From CAZTPH01 sp031552655 (lineage in GTDB: Bacteria > Pseudomonadota > Gammaproteobacteria > UBA9339), in NCBI GenBank assembly GCA_031552655.1, contig JAVBML010000082.1, forward strand, positions 1-12,276: a stretch of 12,276 nucleotides of DNA, in the 5' to 3' direction. The notes below the pieces were generated by a model, which saw only the letters and a list, made by a program, of their open reading frames with translations, searched no databases and was not told where the DNA came from. Positions 1 to 6,296 of this stretch are shown here, in pieces; the stretch's first letter is position 1, and the number at the start of each line of letters is the position of its first letter. The position numbers and the translations under genes are program-made.

Positions 1-1
1 T

Positions 2-154
2 AAGATTTCCATGGTACAAATGACTCAACAGGGAGAGCAAGAATGGCGACTACCATCCGAAAAAGCAATGCCCAGTAGCTCTCGTCGTCAAAAAACTAGA
101 GGATACGGTAAAGTTTCAAAATCTCGGCGTACTAAAAAAACTGTAAGGCGTTGA
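2..154 (+). CDS. C-terminal end of an unidentified protein with a basic tail (partial)
   Basis: An open frame enters from the left edge and stops at TGA 152-154, giving about 50 residues with no start that can be trusted (in-frame ATGs at 11, 20 and 68 lack a good ribosome site). The last 27 or so residues are dominated by Arg and Lys (ending SRRTKKTVRR), with Ser, Gly and Thr between them. Such tails are common in RNA-binding proteins, for example some RNases and helicases, but nothing here identifies a family, so no function is assigned. The other two forward frames are closed by stops in this stretch, which supports this one. No gene follows closely. The next clear coding region is over 300 bases away and has its own fold, so the two are probably not one operon. 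Confidence 0.5.
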   Translation, partial: KISMVQMTQQGEQEWRLPSEKAMPSSSRRQKTRGYGKVSKSRRTKKTVRR

Positions 155-481
155 TACTAATAATAATTTAACCCGATTTTCTATGTGCTCCTCTGAAAAC
201 AACTCAGAGTGCGTAGATCTTTGTTTCTTTGTACTTCTATTGAATAATCGGAGTTGGCTTTAAAGCAGCGGATGCTTTCTTTATACTTAGGCCCATGGAG
301 TTATTCAAAGCCATGTCAGTGGCACCATTAGAAATTAAAAAATCAAAGCCACCGTGGTTACTCGGTGCAGCTGGTTCTACGCAAGTGGTGGGTAATTGTC
401 CTAATAGTAAAATTATTATTGTAAAGATGAGCTTTGTCTTTTAAGCTAGAGGCCATAAATATTTTAATAGATAAGCGCGCT
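155..481. other. Intergenic stretch with no convincing gene
   Basis: This AT-rich stretch separates the basic-tailed protein from the glycosyltransferase. It holds one small hairpin near 191-209 and a 49-codon open frame at 295-444 (starting MELFKAMSVAPLE), preceded by a poor AGG-like ribosome site. That frame matches no family I recognise. It may be chance, or the remnant of a gene. An in-frame TTG at 434 could extend the glycosyltransferase upstream into this region. I see no clear sigma-70 promoter for the glycosyltransferase. Confidence 0.4.
191..209 (+). terminator. Weak hairpin after the basic-tailed gene
   Basis: CTCTGA (191-196) pairs with TCAGAG (204-209) around a 7-base loop, 37 bases after the stop codon of the upstream gene. 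No uninterrupted T run follows; the nearest T-rich stretch begins about 12 bases later. It may be a weak or processed transcript end rather than an efficient intrinsic terminator. Confidence 0.22.
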
Positions 482-1420
482 ATGAAGGTGAATTCATTTG
501 TCAAGGAAGAAATAGTTGTTTTTTCCGGTTCGAATCGTGACTGTGATTTACATATTGCATTTGCCATAGATGATAATTTCATCAAGCCCACAGTCATTTC
601 GATGGTATCTATTATTTTCAACAATCCGAATCGAAGTTTACATTTTCACATATGTACGACATCTATTAGTGGCGATAATTTAGATAAAATAAAAGAGTTG
701 AGTATGAATGGTAACTTGCTTACTATCCATATTTTCGATGATAATATTTTTTCAGAATATCAGATCTTGAAGCATTTGCCGATATCCATGTATTATAGGT
801 TAGTTATCCCTTCAATTTTAAAGGGCATAGCCACGCAAATTCTATATTTAGATGCAGATATTATATGTAACGGTGGCATAGATGAGCTACTTAATCAATG
901 CATTGATAACTACGTGATCGCAGCGTGCATCGACTACGCAGTTGTTTCAAAATTACCAAATTATATTTCCGAGCTGGGGTTGGGATGCTATAAAAATTAC
1001 TTTAATTCTGGCGTTATGCTAATTAACGTAAGGAGATGGCATGATGACGATGTGCTATTCCATTTTAATGAGATTATTTCAAAAAGAAGATATAGATTTC
1101 CCGATCAAGATGTTTTAAACGTTGTTTTGGAAAATAGAGTGTTATTTTTGACGAAAAAATTTAATGTATTTTCGACGAGAAATAAAAGCAATGATGTTGT
1201 TTTCTTGCACTTTGCTGGAGGGTCTAAGCCGTGGAAAAACATTGCAAATAGGCATGGTTTATATGCTAAGTACTATGAGCTATCTCCGTGGAAAGATGAA
1301 AACCTACCCATGCCTAAAAATCGCAAAGAGTGCATAAAGCACGCAATTAAATTGTGCAAGGATGGTAAATACGTAACCAGTGTTTATTGGATTTTTAAGA
1401 TGTTAATAAAAAACAATTAA
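482..1420 (+). CDS. GT8 family LPS core glycosyltransferase (WaaJ/RfaJ-like)
   Basis: The product is probably an inner-membrane-associated transferase that adds a hexose (glucose or galactose) from a UDP-sugar to the lipopolysaccharide core. Counting from ATG 482 (312 residues), the GT8 hallmarks occur in order. An N-terminal strand (LHIAFAIDDNF, 23-33) resembles the start of the WaaO/WaaJ fold. The metal-binding DxD motif is LYLDAD (121-126). These are followed by YFNSGVMLIN (173-182), FPDQDVLN (206-213) and HFAGGSKPW (243-251). The C-terminal 45 residues, from SPWKDE (268-273), match the small C-terminal domain typical of enterobacterial WaaJ and WaaO. Length is slightly under the E. coli enzymes (about 335-340). 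A TTG at 434 in the same frame would add 16 residues and cannot be excluded, because neither start has a good Shine-Dalgarno. No other LPS genes are nearby, so it seems to stand alone. The acceptor sugar cannot be read from sequence. Confidence 0.88.
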   Translation: MKVNSFVKEEIVVFSGSNRDCDLHIAFAIDDNFIKPTVISMVSIIFNNPNRSLHFHICTTSISGDNLDKIKELSMNGNLLTIHIFDDNIFSEYQILKHLPISMYYRLVIPSILKGIATQILYLDADIICNGGIDELLNQCIDNYVIAACIDYAVVSKLPNYISELGLGCYKNYFNSGVMLINVRRWHDDDVLFHFNEIISKRRYRFPDQDVLNVVLENRVLFLTKKFNVFSTRNKSNDVVFLHFAGGSKPWKNIANRHGLYAKYYELSPWKDENLPMPKNRKECIKHAIKLCKDGKYVTSVYWIFKMLIKNN

Positions 1421-1465
1421 TAAATAAATTTGACTTTAGCTATCAAAAAGGTGCAATAACTCCCT

Positions 1466-1485
1466 CCACATGAGTGGTATTTTTT
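1466..1485 (+). terminator. Possible weak terminator after the glycosyltransferase
   Basis: CCAC (1466-1469) pairs with GTGG (1474-1477) around ATGA, and a T-rich run (1480-1485) follows. The stem is only four pairs, so efficiency would be low. It lies 46 bases after the glycosyltransferase stop. Confidence 0.3.
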
Positions 1486-1509
1486 ACTGCCTTTCTAAGG
1501 TTTAGAACG

Positions 1510-1549
1510 ATCACCATGGAGAGGGTGATATCTTTCATTTGGGTTTTTT
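1510..1549 (+). terminator. Second hairpin followed by a T tract
   Basis: ATCACC (1510-1515) pairs with GGTGAT (1524-1529) around an 8-base loop. A GGG followed by six T residues comes about 13 bases after the stem (1544-1549). The gap between stem and T tract is too long for a textbook intrinsic terminator. Together with the weaker hairpin at 1466 it may still separate the glycosyltransferase from the tRNA-fMet unit. Confidence 0.28.
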
Positions 1550-1571
1550 CATAAAATTTACCAATTTATAC

Positions 1572-1601
1572 TTGAATTTATATCTCATTAGACTATATAA
1601 T
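1572..1601 (+). promoter_or_regulatory. Sigma-70 promoter for tRNA-fMet and the rimP-nusA-infB operon
   Basis: TTGAAT (1572-1577) and a perfect TATAAT (1596-1601) are separated by 18 bases, close to the sigma-70 consensus. Transcription would start near 1608, about 13 bases before the mature tRNA 5' end. In E. coli the equivalent promoter before metY drives the whole metY-rimP-nusA-infB transcript. No other convincing promoter is seen before rimP, so the same arrangement is inferred. Confidence 0.7.
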
Positions 1602-1620
1602 GCATTCGTTGATATTTGAT

Positions 1621-1697
<77 letters not shown>

Positions 1698-1723
1698 AAT
1701 TAATTGGAGAAGGACAGATTTTA

Positions 1724-1774
1724 ATGATTACTTTTAATATGGATACTGATGGTATTGTATTTGAAATTATGTAA
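1724..1774 (+). CDS. Possible 16-codon leader peptide between tRNA-fMet and rimP
   Basis: ATG 1724 to TAA 1772-1774 encodes MITFNMDTDGIVFEIM. A plausible ribosome site, GGAGAAGGA (1706-1714), ends nine bases before the ATG. It lies just before the long leader hairpin (1798-1844) and the terminator (1880-1904), where a regulatory leader peptide would sit. There is no run of regulatory codons, and an ORF this short can arise by chance, so the call is tentative. Confidence 0.2.
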   Translation: MITFNMDTDGIVFEIM

Positions 1775-1797
1775 ATTAATAAGATATTTACTATTTC

Positions 1798-1844
1798 CTA
1801 TGGGTAAGAGACGTGTTAGGGTTAAACACAACTTAATTCCATAG
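1798..1844 (+). promoter_or_regulatory. Long imperfect hairpin in the rimP-nusA-infB leader
   Basis: Three nested helices can form. CTATGG (1798-1803) pairs with CCATAG (1839-1844), TAAG (1805-1808) with CTTA (1832-1835), and GTGTT (1813-1817) with AACAC (1825-1829). The result is one arm of 15 pairs with small internal loops and a 7-base apical loop. It ends 35 bases before a strong intrinsic terminator and has no T tract of its own. It is therefore more likely an RNA processing or pausing element, or part of an attenuation switch, than a terminator. No complementarity that would clearly make it an antiterminator was found. Confidence 0.42.
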
Positions 1845-1879
1845 TAGTGGATAAAATACAAAGATATTCTGTTCTTAGA

Positions 1880-1904
1880 AAATGGGCTTTTTGCCCATTT
1901 TTTT
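1880..1904 (+). terminator. Strong intrinsic terminator (attenuator) before rimP
   Basis: AAATGGGC (1880-1887) and GCCCATTT (1893-1900) form a perfect 8-pair stem with a TTTTT loop. The T run continues to 1904, and a further T-rich stretch follows to 1910. It lies after tRNA-fMet and only 24 bases before the rimP start, with no promoter between. Transcripts must read through it for rimP, nusA and infB to be expressed. E. coli also has terminators between metY and rimP, and NusA itself acts on such sites. Feedback control by the operon's own product is a reasonable inference. Confidence 0.85.
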
Positions 1905-1928
1905 ATTTTTAAATAGCGTTAGGTTGCC

Positions 1929-2402
1929 ATGGCAGTGGAACGACATAGAATATTGGCATTGATTACTCCGGTAATTGAGGGTATGGGGTATATTTTATGG
2001 CACCTTGAGATTTGTGGTATCGGTTCCCAGGGGATTATGATACGCATCTACATTGATGGATCCGAAGAAAATGGGGGGGAAGGTATAACGTTAGATGATT
2101 GTGAAAAAGTGAGTAGGCAGGTAGGGGCTTTGCTGGATGTGGAGGATGTAATTTCTGGTAATTATACCTTGGAAGTTTCCTCCTGTGGCTTAAACCGCGG
2201 TCTATTTACTTTGAAACACTATGAGCACTATGTAAATCATATGGTCGAGCTATTTTTATTTAAAAAATATGAAGGATGTAAACGTCATATTGGTAGATTG
2301 TTAGTTGTGGATGATGATACGGTGAGGTTACGGGTGGCTAATGGGGATGTTGATTTTAAAATATCAGATATTAGTAAAGCTAAATTAATTTCAGATTTTT
2401 AA
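1929..2402 (+). CDS. rimP: Ribosome maturation factor RimP
   Basis: RimP assists maturation of the 30S ribosomal subunit in the cytoplasm. The 157-residue product has the family length. Its N-terminal alpha/beta domain (about 1-93) contains the MIRIYID strand (37-43) and the ITLDDCEKVSRQVGALLD helix (53-70). The smaller C-terminal beta domain covers about 95-157. The signature loop, usually SSPGLDRPL, reads SSCGLNRGL here (84-92), with three substitutions, so this is a divergent member. ATG 1929 has an AGG (1921-1923) five bases upstream and matches family N-termini. It is the first protein gene of the rimP-nusA-infB operon, and nusA starts 11 bases after its stop. Position and fold make the assignment secure. 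Confidence 0.94.
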   Translation: MAVERHRILALITPVIEGMGYILWHLEICGIGSQGIMIRIYIDGSEENGGEGITLDDCEKVSRQVGALLDVEDVISGNYTLEVSSCGLNRGLFTLKHYEHYVNHMVELFLFKKYEGCKRHIGRLLVVDDDTVRLRVANGDVDFKISDISKAKLISDF

Positions 2403-2413
2403 GGTAAAGGTAT

Positions 2414-3907
2414 ATGAACAAGGAGATATTGCTAGTAGTAGATTCAGTATCCAATGAGAAAAGCATGGCTAAAGAGGTAATCTTTGGTGCCATCGAATGT
2501 GCTCTCGAGGCGGTTACTGCTAAACGATATCAGGAGGAAGTTGATATTAAAGTTACCATTGATCGTAAAACGGGAGATTACGAGAGTTTTAGGCGCTGGA
2601 CAGTGGTAGTTGATGATGACATGGTGGAGTTTCCCGGTAAGCAAATAGCACTATCTAAGGCCAAAACTATTAATGGCGAATTGGAAATTGGGGATGTGAT
2701 TGAGGAATCCATTGAATCCGTTGAATTTGGTAGAGTATCGGCGCAATTGGCTAAGCAAGTTATTATGCGCGAAATACGACGAGCGGAAAGAAATGATATT
2801 GTTGAGCACTACAGGAAGTTGATTGATACTATGATCATGGGAGTAGTGAAAAAGGTTACCCGGGATAATATTATTTTGGAAGTGAGTGGTGGAGTTGAGG
2901 CGATAATTTTACGTGATGGTATGTTACCCAAGGAGGCACTGCGTCTGCACGATCGTGTGCGGGGTATTTTAATTACGGTACGTGAGGATACCAAGGGACC
3001 GCTGCTAGTTATGAGTAGAACTTCTCCAAAGATGCTGGTGGAACTATTTAAGCTTGAAGTCCCGGAGATAAATGAGGAGATCATATCTATTAAGGGGGTG
3101 GCTCGGGATCCTGGTTTTCGAGCTAAGATTGCCGTAAAAACCAACGATGGCCGCATTGATCCCATTGGAGCATGCATAGGTATTCGTGGTTCTCGAGTGC
3201 AGAATGTTTCCAATGAACTAGGAGGAGAACGCATAGATGTTATTCTGTGGGATGATGATCCAGCGCAGTTAGTAGTAAATGCCATGGTAGCAACGGAAAT
3301 TTTATCCATTGTTGTTGATGAAGATAAGAAGAGTATGGAAATAGTGGTTAGGGAGGATCAATTGGCATTGGCCATTGGTCGCAATGGGCAAAATGTTAAA
3401 TTAGCTAGCGAACTAACGGGGTGGAAGCTAAGTGTAGTTAGCCCCATGAATACGGAAAGTAAGGCCAATGAAGATGTAAAAAACTTGAGTGATATTTTTG
3501 TGGAAAATTTATCCGTGGATAAGGATCTGGCGGATATTTTGGTACAGGAGGGGTTTCATACCTTAGAGGATATTGCCTATGCGCCCATTGAGGATTTACT
3601 AGAGATTGATGGTTTTGATAAAAATTTGGCCGAAGTACTTAAAAATCGTGCCCGTGATGTATTGTTGGAAATTACGCTGTCCAGTAAAGAAGAAGTGGGA
3701 GTGACGGAGCCATCTAAGGATTTATTGGAATTGGATGGCATGAGCAGACACCTTGCCTATGTTTTAGCAAGTAAGGGTATTATTACCAGAGATGATTTGG
3801 CTGATCAGGCCGTTGATGATTTAAGCGACATCGAAGAATTAAGTAGTGATGATGCCGCTAAGCTGATTATGGCAGCGCGGCAACATTGGTTTGATACAAA
3901 AGATTAG
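2414..3907 (+). CDS. nusA: Transcription elongation/termination factor NusA
   Basis: NusA binds RNA polymerase and nascent RNA, modulating pausing, intrinsic and Rho termination and antitermination. The 497-residue protein is collinear with the 495-residue E. coli protein. The N-terminal polymerase-binding domain covers about 1-130 (including RKTGDYESFRRW, 51-62). The S1 domain covers about 137-200. Two KH domains carry the GxxG loops GIRG (256-259) and GRNG (322-325). Two acidic repeats follow at about 360-425 and 435-490, ending IMAARQHWF. The two C-terminal repeats are typical of proteobacteria and bind the alpha subunit CTD in E. coli. AAAGG (2406-2410) or AAGG (2401-2404) precedes ATG 2414. 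The gene lies between rimP and infB as expected. The upstream terminator could be a target for autoregulation. Confidence 0.98.
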   Translation: MNKEILLVVDSVSNEKSMAKEVIFGAIECALEAVTAKRYQEEVDIKVTIDRKTGDYESFRRWTVVVDDDMVEFPGKQIALSKAKTINGELEIGDVIEESIESVEFGRVSAQLAKQVIMREIRRAERNDIVEHYRKLIDTMIMGVVKKVTRDNIILEVSGGVEAIILRDGMLPKEALRLHDRVRGILITVREDTKGPLLVMSRTSPKMLVELFKLEVPEINEEIISIKGVARDPGFRAKIAVKTNDGRIDPIGACIGIRGSRVQNVSNELGGERIDVILWDDDPAQLVVNAMVATEILSIVVDEDKKSMEIVVREDQLALAIGRNGQNVKLASELTGWKLSVVSPMNTESKANEDVKNLSDIFVENLSVDKDLADILVQEGFHTLEDIAYAPIEDLLEIDGFDKNLAEVLKNRARDVLLEITLSSKEEVGVTEPSKDLLELDGMSRHLAYVLASKGIITRDDLADQAVDDLSDIEELSSDDAAKLIMAARQHWFDTKD

Positions 3908-3932
3908 ATAATAAAAACTATAGAGTAGTTGC

Positions 3933-6248
3933 ATGGCAGATATTACAGTAGAACAGTTAGCTAAAGTTGTAGGTATCCCTGCTCGGGCTCTATTGGCTCG
4001 TTTTAAGGATGCTGGTATTAATATAACTGATATTACCCAGACTATCAGCGATGAACAGAAAAATCTTTTACTGGGACATTTAAAATCATCCCATACCACC
4101 ACTGCTGAATCTGCCCCAACCCTAACTTTAAAAAAATCAAATTCTGCTACGCAATCCAAAAATGCCATTAGCGTTAAAGTTTTGAAACGTAGGGCACACT
4201 ATGATGCTGACAGAGAAATTAAAGTTGAGGAAACAAAGGCACATAGGAAATTGGAGCCAGGTGGTATTGATGGAGAAAACTATAAACAAATGGATAGGGA
4301 GAAAAGTAAACAAGATGAGGGGAGAGTTGGTAGCGATGGAGCTCGACAGGACATTTCCAAAAAAAGATCACCCGTTGAGGTTAAGCAAGTTACCAAGCGT
4401 CCTTCGAAAAATATTTCTTTTAAAGCTAAGGAGGTGGAATCCCAGGAAAAAGCTGTGGAACAGCAGATTCCTGCTACGCAAACTACCACCAGGGAAATTA
4501 GCATCGCTGAAACTCTAACGGTAGCAGATCTAGCGCAAAAAATGGCCATTAAAGCTACGGAAGTTATTAAGACCATGATGCAGATGGGAGCTATGGCAAC
4601 TATTAATCAGGTTATTGACCAAGATACCGCTGCTTTGGTTGCCGAAGAGATGGGTTTCAAAGTAAAATTGGTTAAGGAGACTATCCTAGAAGAAAATTTG
4701 ATTATGACCGAGGAGCTTGACGTAGGAGAAATGGTTAGAAGGGCTCCGGTAGTTACTATCATGGGTCACGTGGATCATGGTAAAACCTCTCTTTTGGATT
4801 ATATTCGACGTACAAAGGTTGCTACTCGAGAAGCGGGGGGCATTACTCAGCACATTGGCGCCTATCATGTTAATACTGCTCGGGGCATGATTACCTTTTT
4901 AGATACGCCGGGACACGAAGCATTTACAGCTATGCGAGCTCGGGGAGCCAAGTGCACTGATATTGTGATATTAATTGTGGCAGCTGATGATGGAGTTATG
5001 CCCCAGACCGTGGAAGCGGTACAGCATGCTCAAGCTGCCGGTGTTCCAATTATAGTAGCAATTAATAAAATAGATAAACCCGAAGCAGATCCGGAAAAAA
5101 TTAAGACCGAATTGACAAAATACAGCATTGTACCCGAGGAATGGGGTGGGGATACTATGTTCCAGGGGATTTCTGCTAAGACAGGGAAAGGTATTGATGA
5201 TTTATTGGAAGCTATTTTAGTTTTAGCTGAGATGCAGGATTTAAAGGCTCCCGTTAATTGTTTAGCCCATGGGGTGGTAATTGAAGCACATCTTGATAAA
5301 GGTCATGGCCCCGTTGCCTCGGTTTTGGTGCAGCGTGGCACTTTACGCCAAGGTGATATTTTGCTAGCAGGTTTACACTATGGGCGCGTTAGGGCAATGT
5401 TTGATGATTTGGGGAAGAAAATTACCGAGGCAATACCTTCAATTCCCGTAGAGGTCTTAGGGTTGTCTGGTGTACCCAGCTCCGGTGACGAGGTAATTGT
5501 ATCAGTAAATGAGAGGAAAGCTCGAGAAATTGCCCTATTTCGCCAGGGTAAATATCGCGATGTTAAATTAGCAAAGCAACGTACCGCCAAATTAGAGAAT
5601 ATTTTGACCAGGATGCAGGAACAGGGTACGAAGGTTCTAAATATAGTATTAAAAGCTGATGTGCATGGTTCCGCCGAAGCTATCAGCGAGATGCTGACCA
5701 AACTTACCATTGATGAAGTCAAAGTTAATGTGGTAGCCAGTGGAGTGGGTGGTATTACCGAATCTGATATTAATTTAGCTCTAGCTTCCGATGGTATCGT
5801 AGTGGGTTTTAATGTGCGAGCTGATGCTGCTGCTAAAAATATTGTGGAAAAAGAGGGTGTAGATCTACGTTACTATAGTATAATATATAAATTGATTGAT
5901 GATATTAAAGCAGCTTTAACGGGTATGCTTAGTCCAAAGTACGAAGAGCAGAATGTGGGAGTTGTTGAAATTAGGGAAGTATTTAGATCTTCTAAGTTTG
6001 GTACCATTGCTGGTTGCATGGTTTTAGAAGGTATGGTTCGAAGAGGAGCTTTAATTAGGTTGCTAAGGGACAATATTGTGGTTCACCAGGGAGAAATTGA
6101 ATCCCTACGTAGATTTAAGGAGGATGTGCAGGAGGTGCGCCAGGGTATGGAATGTGGCATTGGCATTAAGAATTACAATGATGCAAAAGTTGGTGATCAC
6201 ATAGAAGTATATAAGTCTGTCTTGGTTAAAAGGACTCTAGAATCTTAG
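3933..6248 (+). CDS. infB: Translation initiation factor IF-2
   Basis: IF-2 is the GTPase that brings fMet-tRNA to the 30S subunit and promotes subunit joining. The 771-residue product has an IF2_N subdomain at the start (MADITVEQLAKVVG) and a charged, low-complexity linker (about 85-185). A second IF2_N-like helix bundle follows (about 192-245), then the G domain. G motifs are GHVDHGKT (278-285), the GGITQHIG switch (302-309), DTPGH (324-328), NKID (378-381) and SAKTG (414-418). Beta-barrel domain II, domain III and the fMet-tRNA-binding C2 domain complete it. It is shorter than E. coli IF-2 (890) mainly because of a shorter N-terminal linker. The Shine-Dalgarno before ATG 3933 is weak, and translation may be coupled to nusA, 25 bases upstream. 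The tRNA it recognises is encoded at the head of the same transcription unit. Confidence 0.98.
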   Translation: MADITVEQLAKVVGIPARALLARFKDAGINITDITQTISDEQKNLLLGHLKSSHTTTAESAPTLTLKKSNSATQSKNAISVKVLKRRAHYDADREIKVEETKAHRKLEPGGIDGENYKQMDREKSKQDEGRVGSDGARQDISKKRSPVEVKQVTKRPSKNISFKAKEVESQEKAVEQQIPATQTTTREISIAETLTVADLAQKMAIKATEVIKTMMQMGAMATINQVIDQDTAALVAEEMGFKVKLVKETILEENLIMTEELDVGEMVRRAPVVTIMGHVDHGKTSLLDYIRRTKVATREAGGITQHIGAYHVNTARGMITFLDTPGHEAFTAMRARGAKCTDIVILIVAADDGVMPQTVEAVQHAQAAGVPIIVAINKIDKPEADPEKIKTELTKYSIVPEEWGGDTMFQGISAKTGKGIDDLLEAILVLAEMQDLKAPVNCLAHGVVIEAHLDKGHGPVASVLVQRGTLRQGDILLAGLHYGRVRAMFDDLGKKITEAIPSIPVEVLGLSGVPSSGDEVIVSVNERKAREIALFRQGKYRDVKLAKQRTAKLENILTRMQEQGTKVLNIVLKADVHGSAEAISEMLTKLTIDEVKVNVVASGVGGITESDINLALASDGIVVGFNVRADAAAKNIVEKEGVDLRYYSIIYKLIDDIKAALTGMLSPKYEEQNVGVVEIREVFRSSKFGTIAGCMVLEGMVRRGALIRLLRDNIVVHQGEIESLRRFKEDVQEVRQGMECGIGIKNYNDAKVGDHIEVYKSVLVKRTLES

Positions 6249-6296
6249 AAGTTATTTGTTTTGTGAAATTTACTTAGTTCAAGGGAGAGTGCATCT

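Noticed and set aside
295..444. A 49-codon frame just before the glycosyltransferase, considered as a small gene or as a frameshifted N-terminus
   Set aside because: The ribosome site is poor and there is no resemblance to the N-terminus of WaaJ-type enzymes. The glycosyltransferase fold is complete without it.
1438..1533. A 31-codon minus-strand frame (starting MKDITLSMVIVLNLRKAVK) between the glycosyltransferase and tRNA-fMet
   Set aside because: It has no ribosome site and no family match, and it overlaps the two putative terminator hairpins. A transposase remnant was considered but no motif supports it.
2809..3309. Long minus-strand frame inside nusA (and similar ones inside infB)
   Set aside because: These lie opposite strongly conserved genes and have low-complexity Ser/Thr-rich products with no recognisable domain. 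They are mirror artefacts of the real genes.
6255..6280. A TTTTGTGA half-site before the amylase fusion, considered as a CRP operator given the cNMP domain
   Set aside because: The second half-site (TCACA at the right spacing) is absent, so no CRP palindrome exists here.
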